NCBI GenBank assembly: GCA_963169175.1
Contig: CAUJFK010000125.1
Location: forward strand, 1 to 15,141
DNA: 15,141 bases
Direction: 5' to 3'
Source: Acidobacteriota bacterium
Lineage (GTDB): Bacteria > Acidobacteriota > Blastocatellia > Pyrinomonadales > Pyrinomonadaceae
The notes under the pieces are model-generated. The model was not told the DNA's origin and searched no databases. It worked only from the letters and a program-made list of their open reading frames with translations. Positions within the stretch are counted from its first letter, which is position 1. The number at the start of each line of letters is the position of its first letter. Made by a program: the position numbers and the translations under genes. This document shows positions 8,201 to 14,941 of this stretch, in pieces.

Positions 8201-9287
8201 TACTGAGGGCGGATACGACGGTACCTTGAGTGCCGGCAACGGGAGCAACCCACTTTCAGGCAGGCCGGCATGGACCGGAAACCGAAGCAGCTTTTTCACG
8301 ACAACGGTACAATTGCCGCCGTCCGCAAACGGACAAAATGTACAGCTTCGGTGGCGTCTCGGTACGGATTCCAACACGGGTACGGATTTTGGCTATATCG
8401 GCTGGTATATCGACAGTGTTAATGTGCGTGCCACAAGTACCTGCTCATTTGTCCCGACAGGAGTTCGGTCGCGGGCAGACTTTGACGGCGATGGAAAGAC
8501 AGATATGTCGGTGTTCAGGCCTTCGGAGGGAAATTGGTATCTGGCAAGATCGCAGGCCGGGCTTTTTGCAATGACCTGGGGCGTAAGTACCGACACGCTT
8601 GTTCCCGGAGATTATGACGGCGACGGCAAGGCGGACATGGCCGTATTTCGCCCAACCTTAGGCGATACGCCTGATTTCTATATCGTCAACAGCAACGGCT
8701 TTGTGTTTGAATCGGTTGCGTGGGGCAATCCGGGTGATAAACCTGTGATCGGCGATTACGACGGCGATGGACAAGACGACATAGCTGTCTATCGAAGTTC
8801 CGACAACACCTGGTATGTGATAAAAAGTTCGGGCGGCCTTGATTTCACGCAATTCGGGCAGGCGGGCGATGTACCTGTCCCGGGCAAGTTTGACGGCGAC
8901 AGCAAGACGGACCGGGCTGTTTACCGAAACGGGGCGTGGGTCATTTCGTACAGCACCGGCGGTTCATCGACCGTAAACTGGGGGGCGGCTGGTGATATAC
9001 TCGTCCCCGCGGACTATGACGGCGACAACCGCGACGATGTAGCGGTATGGCGGCCGTCAGATGGTGTCTGGTATATTCGCCAGAGTTCGAATGATAATTT
9101 TGTCTCGCTCCAATGGGGCCAGTCGGGCGACGTTCCGGCACCCGGCGATTTCGATGGAGACGGCCGCGATGACCCAACCGTCTATCGAGGCGGCCTGTGG
9201 TATATGGTCCGGTCAACCCAAGGGCTAGGCCTCGGCGATTGGGGCGTCCCGACGGACATCCCAGTCCCGGCAAAATATCTGCCGTAG
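5241..9287 (+). CDS. Secreted M36 (fungalysin) metalloprotease with C-terminal D-x-D-G-D-G (VCBS/FG-GAP-like) repeats
   Basis: This is an exported zinc endopeptidase, probably degrading external protein. I start at ATG 5241 because GGAAGGA (5223-5229) lies 11 nt upstream. ATG 5229 overlaps that same purine run, so it cannot use it. Numbering from 5241 gives 1348 residues. Residues about 11-36 are a signal peptide or membrane anchor. Residues about 180-215 match the fungalysin/thermolysin propeptide (FVEYSQSVNGIPVFRG), followed by a PepSY-like stretch (YYVIVDAASGEMLWR). The catalytic HEATH is at 536-540, and the third zinc ligand is Glu563 in GEGWSDF. Two beta domains follow, a CARDB-like one (about 770-880) and a MAM/choice-of-anchor-J-like one (about 884-1070, ENFDSVGAPNLPSGW). 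Six repeats of 42-48 residues (DFDGDGKTD type) end the protein. All catalytic residues are present. The N-terminal propeptide implies autoprocessing, as known for the family. The C-terminal repeat module recurs in the next gene. Confidence 0.93.
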   Translation: MNQPGSARSGRSVLLGLAFLSALSAIIILPFWFGAEASRPADGKGLFTKPSSRDNDLPNYDIRADKSAFEKLAVYRNELNRSASQVADKRDELVRGEDKLKAKVPTLKIEYSPEIRTPEVITPDPGLGRSFLSRPTQEKRSLALKGFLTENKGLIGATESQIDDLKLFAEYKNPDGNLSFVEYSQSVNGIPVFRGSVKAAFTHEGEIIRVINNFAPGLDYTALSSDFGSPEAALTAAARHINHELKANESSRDAERSSGLKTYFGQGEWAPTAEKIYFPTEPGIAVPAWRVLIWQPVSSYYVIVDAASGEMLWRKNITEDQTQSSSFEVYTNPNAMINVADSPAPLAPTVFNPNFGTQGSPIARTSISRIGNEAPYSFNNNGWINDATNLTDGNNVESGLDLGAPDGIDGGSQATGIPYRVFTSAWNPPPGGADPPDLPEARRGAVIQQFYIMNWYHDELYRLGFTEAARNFQNSNFGRGGVGNDRVSAEGQDFASTNNANFSTPADGNRGRMQMFVFTGPSPDRDGTGDAEIIIHEATHGTSNRLHGNADGLVDNMARAMGEGWSDFYAHSLLSEPGDPLNGTYPLTGYLMQNGFGAVGNANYYYGIRRFPKSIMSSTGGPQNRPFNPLTFADIDQTKLNTSDGAFPAMFGAHISPDADQAHAAGEVWSSALWEVRAKFIQRLGWANGNRRVLQLVTDAMKVSPLNPTFLQARDAIVSVAIGSATTQAQREDASDVWAGFAIRGMGINASIQNTGGFSGGGTTRVTESFDRPNLLQVPKFSVSDSLGVNDGIFVPGETLTISAALTNITGQTANAVNADIPGATSAGYGTIPDASTVSRNFTYVVPPNTCGNLINLTMNVTSSLGAKTFPLPLPIGLKSTTLSENFDSVGAPNLPSGWTTTVESGGGAFTTSNQAADTAPNSAFAPNANVTGASSLVSPLIAVNSQIATVSFRHRYLVETPFDGGVLEISIGGGGFQDIIAAGGSFTEGGYDGTLSAGNGSNPLSGRPAWTGNRSSFFTTTVQLPPSANGQNVQLRWRLGTDSNTGTDFGYIGWYIDSVNVRATSTCSFVPTGVRSRADFDGDGKTDMSVFRPSEGNWYLARSQAGLFAMTWGVSTDTLVPGDYDGDGKADMAVFRPTLGDTPDFYIVNSNGFVFESVAWGNPGDKPVIGDYDGDGQDDIAVYRSSDNTWYVIKSSGGLDFTQFGQAGDVPVPGKFDGDSKTDRAVYRNGAWVISYSTGGSSTVNWGAAGDILVPADYDGDNRDDVAVWRPSDGVWYIRQSSNDNFVSLQWGQSGDVPAPGDFDGDGRDDPTVYRGGLWYMVRSTQGLGLGDWGVPTDIPVPAKYLP

Positions 9288-9303
9288 AGGCTTGGCTCAA
9301 CTG

Positions 9304-9316
9304 GCCGCGAAGCGGC
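9304..9316 (+). other. Small GC hairpin after the protease gene
   Basis: GCCGC-GAA-GCGGC lies 16 nt after the protease stop codon. No T-run follows, so it is not a classic intrinsic terminator, though it may cap the transcript 3' end. The gap 9288-9634 contains no gene that I can support. Confidence 0.4.
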
Positions 9317-9374
9317 GCCAATACGGTAGAGGGTGTCTGAAAAGTCTAAAAGTCTTGGGCAACCGGGCATTTCT

Positions 9375-9453
9375 GAACGCGGATCAAGCGGGATTGAACG
9401 GATTTTTTCAGATCTATCCGTTTTAATTCGCTCGATCCGCCCGATCCGCGTTC
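9375..9453. repeat. Long imperfect inverted repeat with 11-bp perfect ends
   Basis: GAACGCGGATC at 9375-9385 is matched by GATCCGCGTTC at 9443-9453. Inside the arms, GCGGGATT and AACGGA on the left find imperfect partners (ATCCGCCC, TCCGTTTT) on the right, around a T-rich loop (GATTTTTTCAGATC). The arms carry repeated GGAT/ATCC steps. It lies between the protease stop and the promoter of the next gene, so it could act as a bidirectional transcript end or belong to a dispersed intergenic repeat family. Confidence 0.7.
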
Positions 9454-9521
9454 AAATTGTCTCGATGCAGAGGGAGGCTCTGCGGCCGGCAATTCAAACT
9501 GAAACACGGCCCGGCGTCTGG

Positions 9522-9551
9522 TTGACATTTATCAGCACCGACAAATATTCT
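9522..9551 (+). promoter_or_regulatory. Sigma70-type promoter for the CxxCH/Reelin-like gene
   Basis: A perfect TTGACA (9522-9527), an 18-nt spacer and TATTCT (9546-9551, 4/6 to TATAAT) lie about 84 nt upstream of the chosen start codon. Transcription would begin near 9558. That excludes the upstream in-frame ATG at 9554 as the translation start and supports the ATG at 9635. Confidence 0.6.
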
Positions 9552-9620
9552 ATTTGTTCAAGTTATCAGACTTTTCGCTTTTTGCCCCCGTCAAACGATC
9601 ATCGGTTCCTGAGAGTACAA

Positions 9621-9626
9621 TAGGAG
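9621..9626 (+). promoter_or_regulatory. Ribosome binding site deciding the start at 9635
   Basis: TAGGAG lies 8 nt before ATG 9635. The reading frame is open further upstream, but that ATG (9554) has no comparable site and sits at the predicted transcription start. Confidence 0.75.
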
Positions 9627-9634
9627 TTCCCGCC

Positions 9635-11104
9635 ATGTTCAATTCGATTTCCAAAATTGCAGCGGTCAAGGTCCTGATCGTTGCAGCGGCTGCTGTGTTT
9701 ACGGGCCTGTTCCTGCTTGGGCCGGTTCTGGATGTAGAGAAAGCGAGCGCTTCGGCTTCCGGGCCGTCGCCGTCGTTCACGGCTGCGCCTTACATCGTTG
9801 GATGCCCTGATTGTCCGACCGAAAATAATTGTACGGCGTGTCATTCCGGTGCCGCGCCGAACAGCGGGCCGGGCTCTGTTGTGATCAGCGGCCTGCCTGC
9901 GAATTATCTGCCGAACCAGCAGATACCGCTTACTGTTACGGTCAGCGATCCGAACGCGGTCATCTACGGCTTTCAAATGGTCGCGATAAAAAGCAGCGGT
10001 GACAATATCGGCACATTCTCGTTTGCACCGGCAAATCCGCAGCCGCTTCAGGTGATCAGCGGATTTGTTAACGGAAAGGAGCGTCGTTACATTGAGCACA
10101 CAAGCAGCGGCGTTACGCCGACGCAATTTGGCTCAAAAACCTGGAACATGACATGGACGGCGCCGGCGGAACGCGTTGGCAAACTCCATTTCTATGCAGC
10201 CGGAAATGGTGCCAACAGTGACAGCAGCACAAGCGGCGATAATATTTATACATCGTCTGACAGTACGCTGTCCGGCACGGCGATCGCTAATTTCGACACC
10301 GACTCTCGCAGCGACGTTTCTGTTTACCGCCCGTCATTTGGCACATGGTACGCGTTGACGACCAGCCCAGCGAGCTTTATTGCTACGCAGTTCGGTGAAC
10401 CGGGAGACATTCCGGCGCCCGGCGATTATGACGGCGACGGGATCACGGACAATGCGGTCTTCCGGCCTTCGTCGGGCACATGGTACGTGAGGTCGGGCGG
10501 CGGAAGCTATACGGCGACGCAGTTCGGGCAAACCGGCGATGTTCCCGTGCCCGGTGATTATGATGGCGACGGCAAAAATGATCTTGCGGTGTGGCGGCCG
10601 TCAAACGGAACGTGGTACTTTCTCGGGGCCGTAGGCGGCTTTGTGGCCCGACAGTTCGGGCAGGATGGCGACAAACCGGCGCAGGGCGATTTTGACGCGG
10701 ATGGCGTTACCGATTTCGTTGTATTCAGGCCGTCAAGCGGAATGTGGTATCTGCAGCTTTCAAAGGTCCCGACATTCTCGGCGACCCAGTTCGGGCAGGC
10801 CGGTGATCTGCCGGTGCCCGCTGATTTTGATGGCGACGGGAAAACCGATATCTCGGTCTTCCGTCCTTCGACCGGAATATGGTATCGGATCAGCGCTACT
10901 GAAGGTTTTACCAGTTATCCGTTTGGCCAGGATGGTGATATACCCGCACCGGCCGATTACGATGGCGACGGCAAGACCGATCTGGCAGTATTTAGAAGCG
11001 GCATATTCTACATATTCGGAAGCGACGGCCCGACGTTTGGCAGCACAAGCTTTGGCCAGGCCGGTGACATTCCGGTGGCGAGCGGATACATCCAGCAGCA
11101 GTAG
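9635..11104 (+). CDS. Exported protein with CxxCH motif, choice-of-anchor V/Reelin-like domain and C-terminal D-x-D-G-D-G repeats
   Basis: The 489-residue product begins with a signal peptide or anchor (residues about 8-40; VLIVAAAAVFTGLFLLG). It then carries CPDC (57-60) and CTACH (66-70), a c-type heme attachment motif. The next stretch, to about 215, resembles the Reelin-like 'choice-of-anchor V' domain (IYGFQMVAI, the hydrophobic core around 110-118, and MTWTAPAERVGKLHFYAAGN). That family typically has CxxCH just before the fold. From about 219 to the end there are six 44-45-residue repeats with the core G-D-x-P-x-P-x-D-Y-D-G-D-G-K-x-D-x-A-V-F-R-P-S-x-G-x-W-Y; the first (DTDSRSD) is degenerate. 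These Asp/Gly loops probably bind Ca2+, and the repeats probably form a propeller or extended surface domain. The function is unknown; an extracytoplasmic heme or surface protein is likely. Its repeats are clearly related to those of the upstream protease. It has its own promoter and ribosome binding site. Confidence 0.85.
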   Translation: MFNSISKIAAVKVLIVAAAAVFTGLFLLGPVLDVEKASASASGPSPSFTAAPYIVGCPDCPTENNCTACHSGAAPNSGPGSVVISGLPANYLPNQQIPLTVTVSDPNAVIYGFQMVAIKSSGDNIGTFSFAPANPQPLQVISGFVNGKERRYIEHTSSGVTPTQFGSKTWNMTWTAPAERVGKLHFYAAGNGANSDSSTSGDNIYTSSDSTLSGTAIANFDTDSRSDVSVYRPSFGTWYALTTSPASFIATQFGEPGDIPAPGDYDGDGITDNAVFRPSSGTWYVRSGGGSYTATQFGQTGDVPVPGDYDGDGKNDLAVWRPSNGTWYFLGAVGGFVARQFGQDGDKPAQGDFDADGVTDFVVFRPSSGMWYLQLSKVPTFSATQFGQAGDLPVPADFDGDGKTDISVFRPSTGIWYRISATEGFTSYPFGQDGDIPAPADYDGDGKTDLAVFRSGIFYIFGSDGPTFGSTSFGQAGDIPVASGYIQQQ

Positions 11105-11120
11105 GCTGGCGGAGATTTTA

Positions 11121-11137
11121 TCCGCAATATTTGCGGA
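11121..11137 (+). other. Perfect 7-bp stem hairpin after the repeat-protein gene
   Basis: TCCGCAA-TAT-TTGCGGA lies 17 nt after the stop codon at 11104. No T-tract follows on either strand, so termination activity is uncertain. It may stabilise the mRNA end. Confidence 0.45.
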
Positions 11138-11176
11138 CGCCCGCCGATCACAGTCGGTGCACACGGCGGAGTTTTT

Positions 11177-11497
11177 GCGGAAGCCCGCGCGTGAGAGGCT
11201 GTGTCAAAACCCAAAAAAAGCTGCGGAGCAGCGACATATTTGTAGCCCCACGTGAAGCGAAGCGAAACGTGGGGTTAGTCGAGCGCATATCTCAAAGCCC
11301 GCATAGCGGGCGGCAGACCTTTGTTAAATTATTGAAAGCAATATGTGGTATATTCCTCTCTGTCGCCCACTACGTGGGCTAGGAGCCTCGTTTTTCTCCT
11401 AACCACGGGTTCCGCTTTGCTCCACCCGTGGCTACATTCTGGCACTGCTCCGCAGTTTAAGAAAGTTTTACACAGCCTCTAACGCTCGGGCTTCCGC
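11177..11497. mobile_element. MITE-like or composite palindromic element with 33-34 bp terminal inverted repeats, no coding capacity
   Basis: The left arm at 11177-11210 begins GCGGAAGCCCG and ends AGAGGCTGTGTCAAAAC. It is matched by the reverse complement of 11465-11497, with a few mismatches and one indel. Inside, features are arranged symmetrically. CTGC-GGA-GCAG (11221-11231) mirrors CTGC-TCC-GCAG (11445-11455). CCCCACGT...ACGTGGGG (11246-11274) mirrors CCACGGGT...ACCCGTGG (11403-11431). GCCCGC-ATA-GCGGGC (11297-11311) mirrors GCCCAC-TAC-GTGGGC (11365-11379). The centre (about 11315-11360) is AT-richer. No frame looks coding. The nearly mirror-image structure suggests a non-autonomous element mobilised in trans, perhaps one element inserted within another palindrome. 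It fills most of the 499-bp gene-free region 11105-11603. Confidence 0.7.
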
Positions 11498-11500
11498 ATA

Positions 11501-11542
11501 TGAAAAACGAAAAGGCCCACCAATGCTATTCGCATTGGCGGG
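11501..11542 (-). terminator. Rho-independent terminator of the pilOPQ transcript
   Basis: On the minus strand CCCGCCAATGC (11542-11532), a 5-nt loop and GCATTGGTGGG (11526-11516) pair over 11 bp with one G-U pair. CCTTTTCGTTTTTC (11515-11502) follows. It starts 61 nt after the pilQ stop. On the plus strand the same stem has an A-C mismatch and is followed by GGTTTTAT, so weaker bidirectional use is possible. Confidence 0.8.
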
Positions 11543-11603
11543 TTTTATAACGGAGAAAAATAATACTACCAGGTCAAAACATGGTGCCCTTGGCCCGAAG
11601 CGT

Positions 11604-13280
11604 TTACTGGCCTTTCGGGGTTGGGCTCGGTTGGGCAACGGGTACGACCGGGTTGGTTATCGGTACAACCGGCGGTACCTGGTCAGAGTTTGACGGCGGA
11701 TTGCCAAGCGGCACCGGCTGAACGATCGTCGTTGTTGCGGGGCGAACTGCACCTGCACCACCGGCAAACTCCGGTTTGTATATCCGCGGCGTTATAAAGA
11801 ACAGGATCTCAGCCGTTTCGCGGGACACGTTCTTTCGCTTGAAGAGATTTCCAAAGAACGGAATTCTCGACAGGCCCGGCGTGCGATTGACGCCTTCACG
11901 TTCGTCGTCAGAGAGAACGCCGCCGATCACTGTGGTCCCGCCGTCGGGAACAACAACTTCGGTCTGCATGCTCTGCGTGCTGATGCCCGGAGCAGTCGCG
12001 CCGGCAACAACTTCTGAAAGCGAGCTGTTCTCTGCCAGAAGATTCAGGATTACAGTGCCTACATCAGTGATCTGAGGCGTAACTTCTAGCCTAAGCGGCA
12101 CATCAACATACTGTGTCGTGGTTATCACAGCACCGCCGGCTGCGGAACCTGGCTGAACTGTCGTGATCGGCACCTTAAGGCCGCTCTTGATCTCGGCCTT
12201 TCGGTTGTTAAGCGTGGTCACGCGAGGTGTCGCGATCACTTTTACCTGGCCTTTCTTTTCGCCAGCCGTGATCAACAGATTGATCTGCGCCGTACCGAAA
12301 ATCCCTGTGGTCAAACCGATAGCGGTATTTGCGATCTGTGACGCCAAATTGTTCTGGATATTGCCGTTCGGAAGGCTTGGCGGTACCGGAATGCGGGGAT
12401 CGATGGGTGCGTTCGGAAGCGTTGAACCAAAGGCACCACGATTCGTGCCGCCGAGAAACGCCGAAAGCTGAACACCGACATCGCGGCTAAAGCTGCGTGA
12501 CGCGACGACAATGCGTGTCTCGATCTCGACCTGCGGCTCAGGCTGATCGAGCAGGGTTACAAGCTGGCGTACCGCGTCAATGTTCTCGCGAACATCCGTG
12601 ACGATAAGTGTATTTGTGCGGCCATCAACCTCGACCGCTCCGCGGCGCGAAAGGCGGCGTTTGATAATGCCGAGAATGCCCTGGTCGCCGCCGGCCGCTC
12701 CGGTCGTTGTACCTGAACCGCCTCCTGCTCCGCCCGCGCCGCCGGCGCCAGTGACGGTCCCGGCTGTCGGGCCTTCGCTGCCGGCCGCTGATGACAGCGT
12801 GCCTAATGCCCGTGCGTAGTTGAGGCGAATAAATTCTGTATAGAGCGGCGAGGAATCAAGCTGGTTATTCTGCTGTGCCCGAAAGATCTCGCCTTCAGAT
12901 GCAAGTATCTTTGCATCGGCGACGCGCAGAATGTTCCCGTTGACCTGAATGCCAAGCTCCTGTGAACGCATTACCGAGTCAAGGGCAATGTTCCACGGAA
13001 CATCTGAAACATTTACCGTTACCGGGATCTTGCCCACCGACTTGTCGATGACAAAGTTTATCCCGTACTGCTCGGTGACGTAGTTGAGAATGTCGCGAAC
13101 ATCTGCGTTCACAACGTTCAGATTGATCGGCTCGCCGCGAAAACCCGGATCGCCGTAACGTTTGCCCTGCTGCTGCGGCTCAACCCGTTGAGCAGCAACC
13201 GCCAGTGCAAGCGTGCTGATGAAAATGATCGCGATAACCGCCTTTTTGCCGATACCGCTAATGAATTGAAGAGAAGTCAT
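11604..13280 (-). CDS. pilQ: Type IV pilus secretin PilQ
   Basis: This is the outer-membrane gated channel through which the type IV pilus leaves the cell. I start at ATG 13280, which has GGAGG 4 nt upstream and opens directly into a signal peptide (AVIAIIFISTLALAVAAQ). The frame extends to 13367, but that stretch is intercistronic. In the 558-residue product an STN/N0 domain covers about 50-122 (INLNVVNADVRDILNYVTEQ). A secretin_N domain covers about 145-250, interrupted by a Gly/Ala/Thr-rich linker (about 165-200). The secretin core is at about 250-502, with VPLRLEVTPQI and the signature region VPDGGTTVIGGVLSDDE through IPFFGNLFKRK and ILFFITPRI. A Pro-rich tail ends the protein. There are no AMIN domains at the N-terminus, so it is shorter than proteobacterial PilQ. 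It is the last gene of pilO-pilP-pilQ, 132 nt after pilP, and a terminator follows. Confidence 0.95.
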   Translation of the reverse strand: MTSLQFISGIGKKAVIAIIFISTLALAVAAQRVEPQQQGKRYGDPGFRGEPINLNVVNADVRDILNYVTEQYGINFVIDKSVGKIPVTVNVSDVPWNIALDSVMRSQELGIQVNGNILRVADAKILASEGEIFRAQQNNQLDSSPLYTEFIRLNYARALGTLSSAAGSEGPTAGTVTGAGGAGGAGGGSGTTTGAAGGDQGILGIIKRRLSRRGAVEVDGRTNTLIVTDVRENIDAVRQLVTLLDQPEPQVEIETRIVVASRSFSRDVGVQLSAFLGGTNRGAFGSTLPNAPIDPRIPVPPSLPNGNIQNNLASQIANTAIGLTTGIFGTAQINLLITAGEKKGQVKVIATPRVTTLNNRKAEIKSGLKVPITTVQPGSAAGGAVITTTQYVDVPLRLEVTPQITDVGTVILNLLAENSSLSEVVAGATAPGISTQSMQTEVVVPDGGTTVIGGVLSDDEREGVNRTPGLSRIPFFGNLFKRKNVSRETAEILFFITPRIYKPEFAGGAGAVRPATTTIVQPVPLGNPPSNSDQVPPVVPITNPVVPVAQPSPTPKGQ

Positions 13281-13412
13281 GTTTCCTCCGTTTACAAGAA
13301 CCATCGGCCCTTTGGAAGGCTTGGGCGACGGCCATTTGGGTGAGTTCGTGCGTAGCTTTGACGGCAAACCGCGAATGCGGCAGCCTGCGTCGAAAAATTT
13401 TTGAGCGGGACG

Positions 13413-14180
13413 TTATTTGTTTTTGGCGACCTTGACCGGCTTTTTGCCTGTCTTTGCCGTCTTTTTCTTTGACTCGGCGTCCGGCGGCTGGTTGTTCATC
13501 TCGTCAAGAGGCGAAACGACCGCGGCCGGTGCCGCTTGTTTGGCGGCTGCCGTGTCGGCGGCTGCCGGCGGCTGATAGGTTGCGACCGCTTCAGGCGGAC
13601 GCCCGGTCGATTCGGCCGGCGCCGTTCCCTGGATGGTTTCCTGCTGGGTATATTTGCGCAGCATCTTGTTCTCGACCGAGGCGACGAACTTGTTCTTGCC
13701 AAGCTTTGTCACCTTGCGGAACACGAGCCGGTTTTCTTCGACCGCGACAAGCTGTCCGTCAAAGAACTTTTCGCCGGGATAGATCGTGTACGAAAGTTTG
13801 ATCGGCACCGCTTCGACCATTGCGGCGTAACCGCGGGGCGTTTTGAAAATGCCCGTAACGGCCATTTCGTCCAGCGTGAGCACGCTCGTTACTTTCGGCA
13901 GCGGCTGATTGTTCACCGCGGCCTGTTCACGAAGCCGTTTGAAAAACTCGATCCGCTGATCGATCGACGGCATCAATGATTGGGTCGAAGATGCGGGCTT
14001 TGGCACGCCTGATTTGCCGCCGCGCGTATCACGCTGCCTGGCCCAGCCGGGTTTGGCAAACGGGTCGCGGCTGCTTTGGGCCTGAACGCTGGTTGCGGCG
14101 ATATGTCCGCCGATCAGCATCGCGCCGGCAAGGCCGAGGCTGGCCGTGAGAAATCTTTTGAGGTGTGATCTGTTCATCAT
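13413..14180 (-). CDS. pilP: PilP-like type IV pilus assembly protein (periplasmic)
   Basis: PilP links the PilN-PilO inner-membrane alignment complex to the PilQ secretin. The call rests on position between pilO and pilQ and on the C-terminal HR-like fold at about 100-155 (VLTLDEMAVTGIFKTPRGYAA, then YPGEKFFDGQLVAVEENRLVF). RDPFAKP near residue 38 is typical of PilP after its export signal. I start at ATG 14180, because GAGAG lies 8 nt upstream; a TTG at 14210 keeps the frame open but lies 3 nt from the pilO stop without a better site. The 255-residue product has a hydrophobic signal (about 9-34, ending SVQA-QSS). It has no cysteine there, so unlike most PilP proteins it is not an obvious lipoprotein. 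The C-terminal third is low complexity, Ala/Pro-rich and then Lys-rich (KKKTAKTGKKPVKVAKNK). Sequence similarity to textbook PilP is modest. Confidence 0.78.
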   Translation of the reverse strand: MMNRSHLKRFLTASLGLAGAMLIGGHIAATSVQAQSSRDPFAKPGWARQRDTRGGKSGVPKPASSTQSLMPSIDQRIEFFKRLREQAAVNNQPLPKVTSVLTLDEMAVTGIFKTPRGYAAMVEAVPIKLSYTIYPGEKFFDGQLVAVEENRLVFRKVTKLGKNKFVASVENKMLRKYTQQETIQGTAPAESTGRPPEAVATYQPPAAADTAAAKQAAPAAVVSPLDEMNNQPPDAESKKKTAKTGKKPVKVAKNK

Positions 14181-14213
14181 TGCTTTTTCTCTCTTATGCA
14201 AGGGCTGCAAGGA

Positions 14214-14909
14214 TCATTTCGCGGCAGTGGCGGGGGCCGGAGCGGCAGGTGCCGGGGCACCGGCAGGCGGCGCGGGCGTGCATGGCGGCTGGCCTGGTGC
14301 CGGCGGCGGAGCGCCGGGAGCACACGGCTTCGGGCCTTTGTTCAACGCATCGGGATCGGCATAGTAAGCCTTTAGCACGAACATCGCGTGGATGGTCTGA
14401 TCGGCCGTCTGCTTATCACGCTGGTTGATCTTGAAATTCTCGATCGAGACAATGCGGGGCAGTTTTGCCATCTTGTCGAAGAACGCACGCAGGTTGTTGA
14501 AGTTGCTGTCAACTTCGACCTCGACGCTCTTGGCCATCACCGCTTCGGCCGACGTATCATCCTTTGGCGCGAACCGCCAAACGATCATCCGCGAATCCTT
14601 GGCCGTGTCCTGCAGTCCCTGGAGCACGTTCGTGATCTCACGCTGTTCTGGGAGAAGCACCTTTAGATCTTCATACTCGGTCGATTTGCTGGCGTAAAGC
14701 GAACGAAATTCGTTTATTCGCTCCGTGGCCATGCGTGCCGCCGTGTTCTTTGCCTGAAGCTGCTGTACCTGGTCCATCGTCTGCTGGGTCAGGGCCCGCG
14801 TGTCGCTGGTTATCATGTAGTACACGCCGAGATACCAGACGAGCAGTGCAATGCTAACCAGTATAAGAAGCTGAAAGTACCATTTCAGGTTTTTGAGTTT
14901 CTCGATCAT
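14214..14909 (-). CDS. pilO: Type IV pilus inner-membrane assembly protein PilO
   Basis: PilO pairs with PilN and binds PilP in the inner-membrane alignment complex. The 231-residue protein has a short cytoplasmic N-terminus (MIEKLKNLKWYFQ), one membrane helix at about 13-34 (LLILVSIALLVWYLGVYYMI) and a coiled-coil region at about 36-80. The periplasmic alpha/beta domain covers about 80-185, including LPEQREITNVLQGLQD, VEVEVDSNFNNLRAFFDKMA and LPRIVSIENF, which are typical of PilO. The tail from about 190 is Pro/Ala-rich with two cysteines and is unusual for the family. ATG 14909 has GAAGGA 7 nt upstream, so the start is well supported. pilP starts 33 nt downstream. pilN would be expected just upstream, but 14942-15141 is a tandem repeat array instead. 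Confidence 0.9.
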   Translation of the reverse strand: MIEKLKNLKWYFQLLILVSIALLVWYLGVYYMITSDTRALTQQTMDQVQQLQAKNTAARMATERINEFRSLYASKSTEYEDLKVLLPEQREITNVLQGLQDTAKDSRMIVWRFAPKDDTSAEAVMAKSVEVEVDSNFNNLRAFFDKMAKLPRIVSIENFKINQRDKQTADQTIHAMFVLKAYYADPDALNKGPKPCAPGAPPPAPGQPPCTPAPPAGAPAPAAPAPATAAK

Positions 14910-14941
14910 TGTAGTTTCCTTCTATTCGGCTGGGCCGACGG

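Noticed and set aside
9554..9634. Start of the CxxCH gene at ATG 9554
   Set aside because: It coincides with the predicted transcription start and lacks a ribosome binding site. ATG 9635 has TAGGAG at 8 nt and begins a signal peptide.
13281..13367. N-terminal extension of PilQ to 13367
   Set aside because: It would place 29 polar residues before a clear signal peptide, and GGAGG marks ATG 13280.
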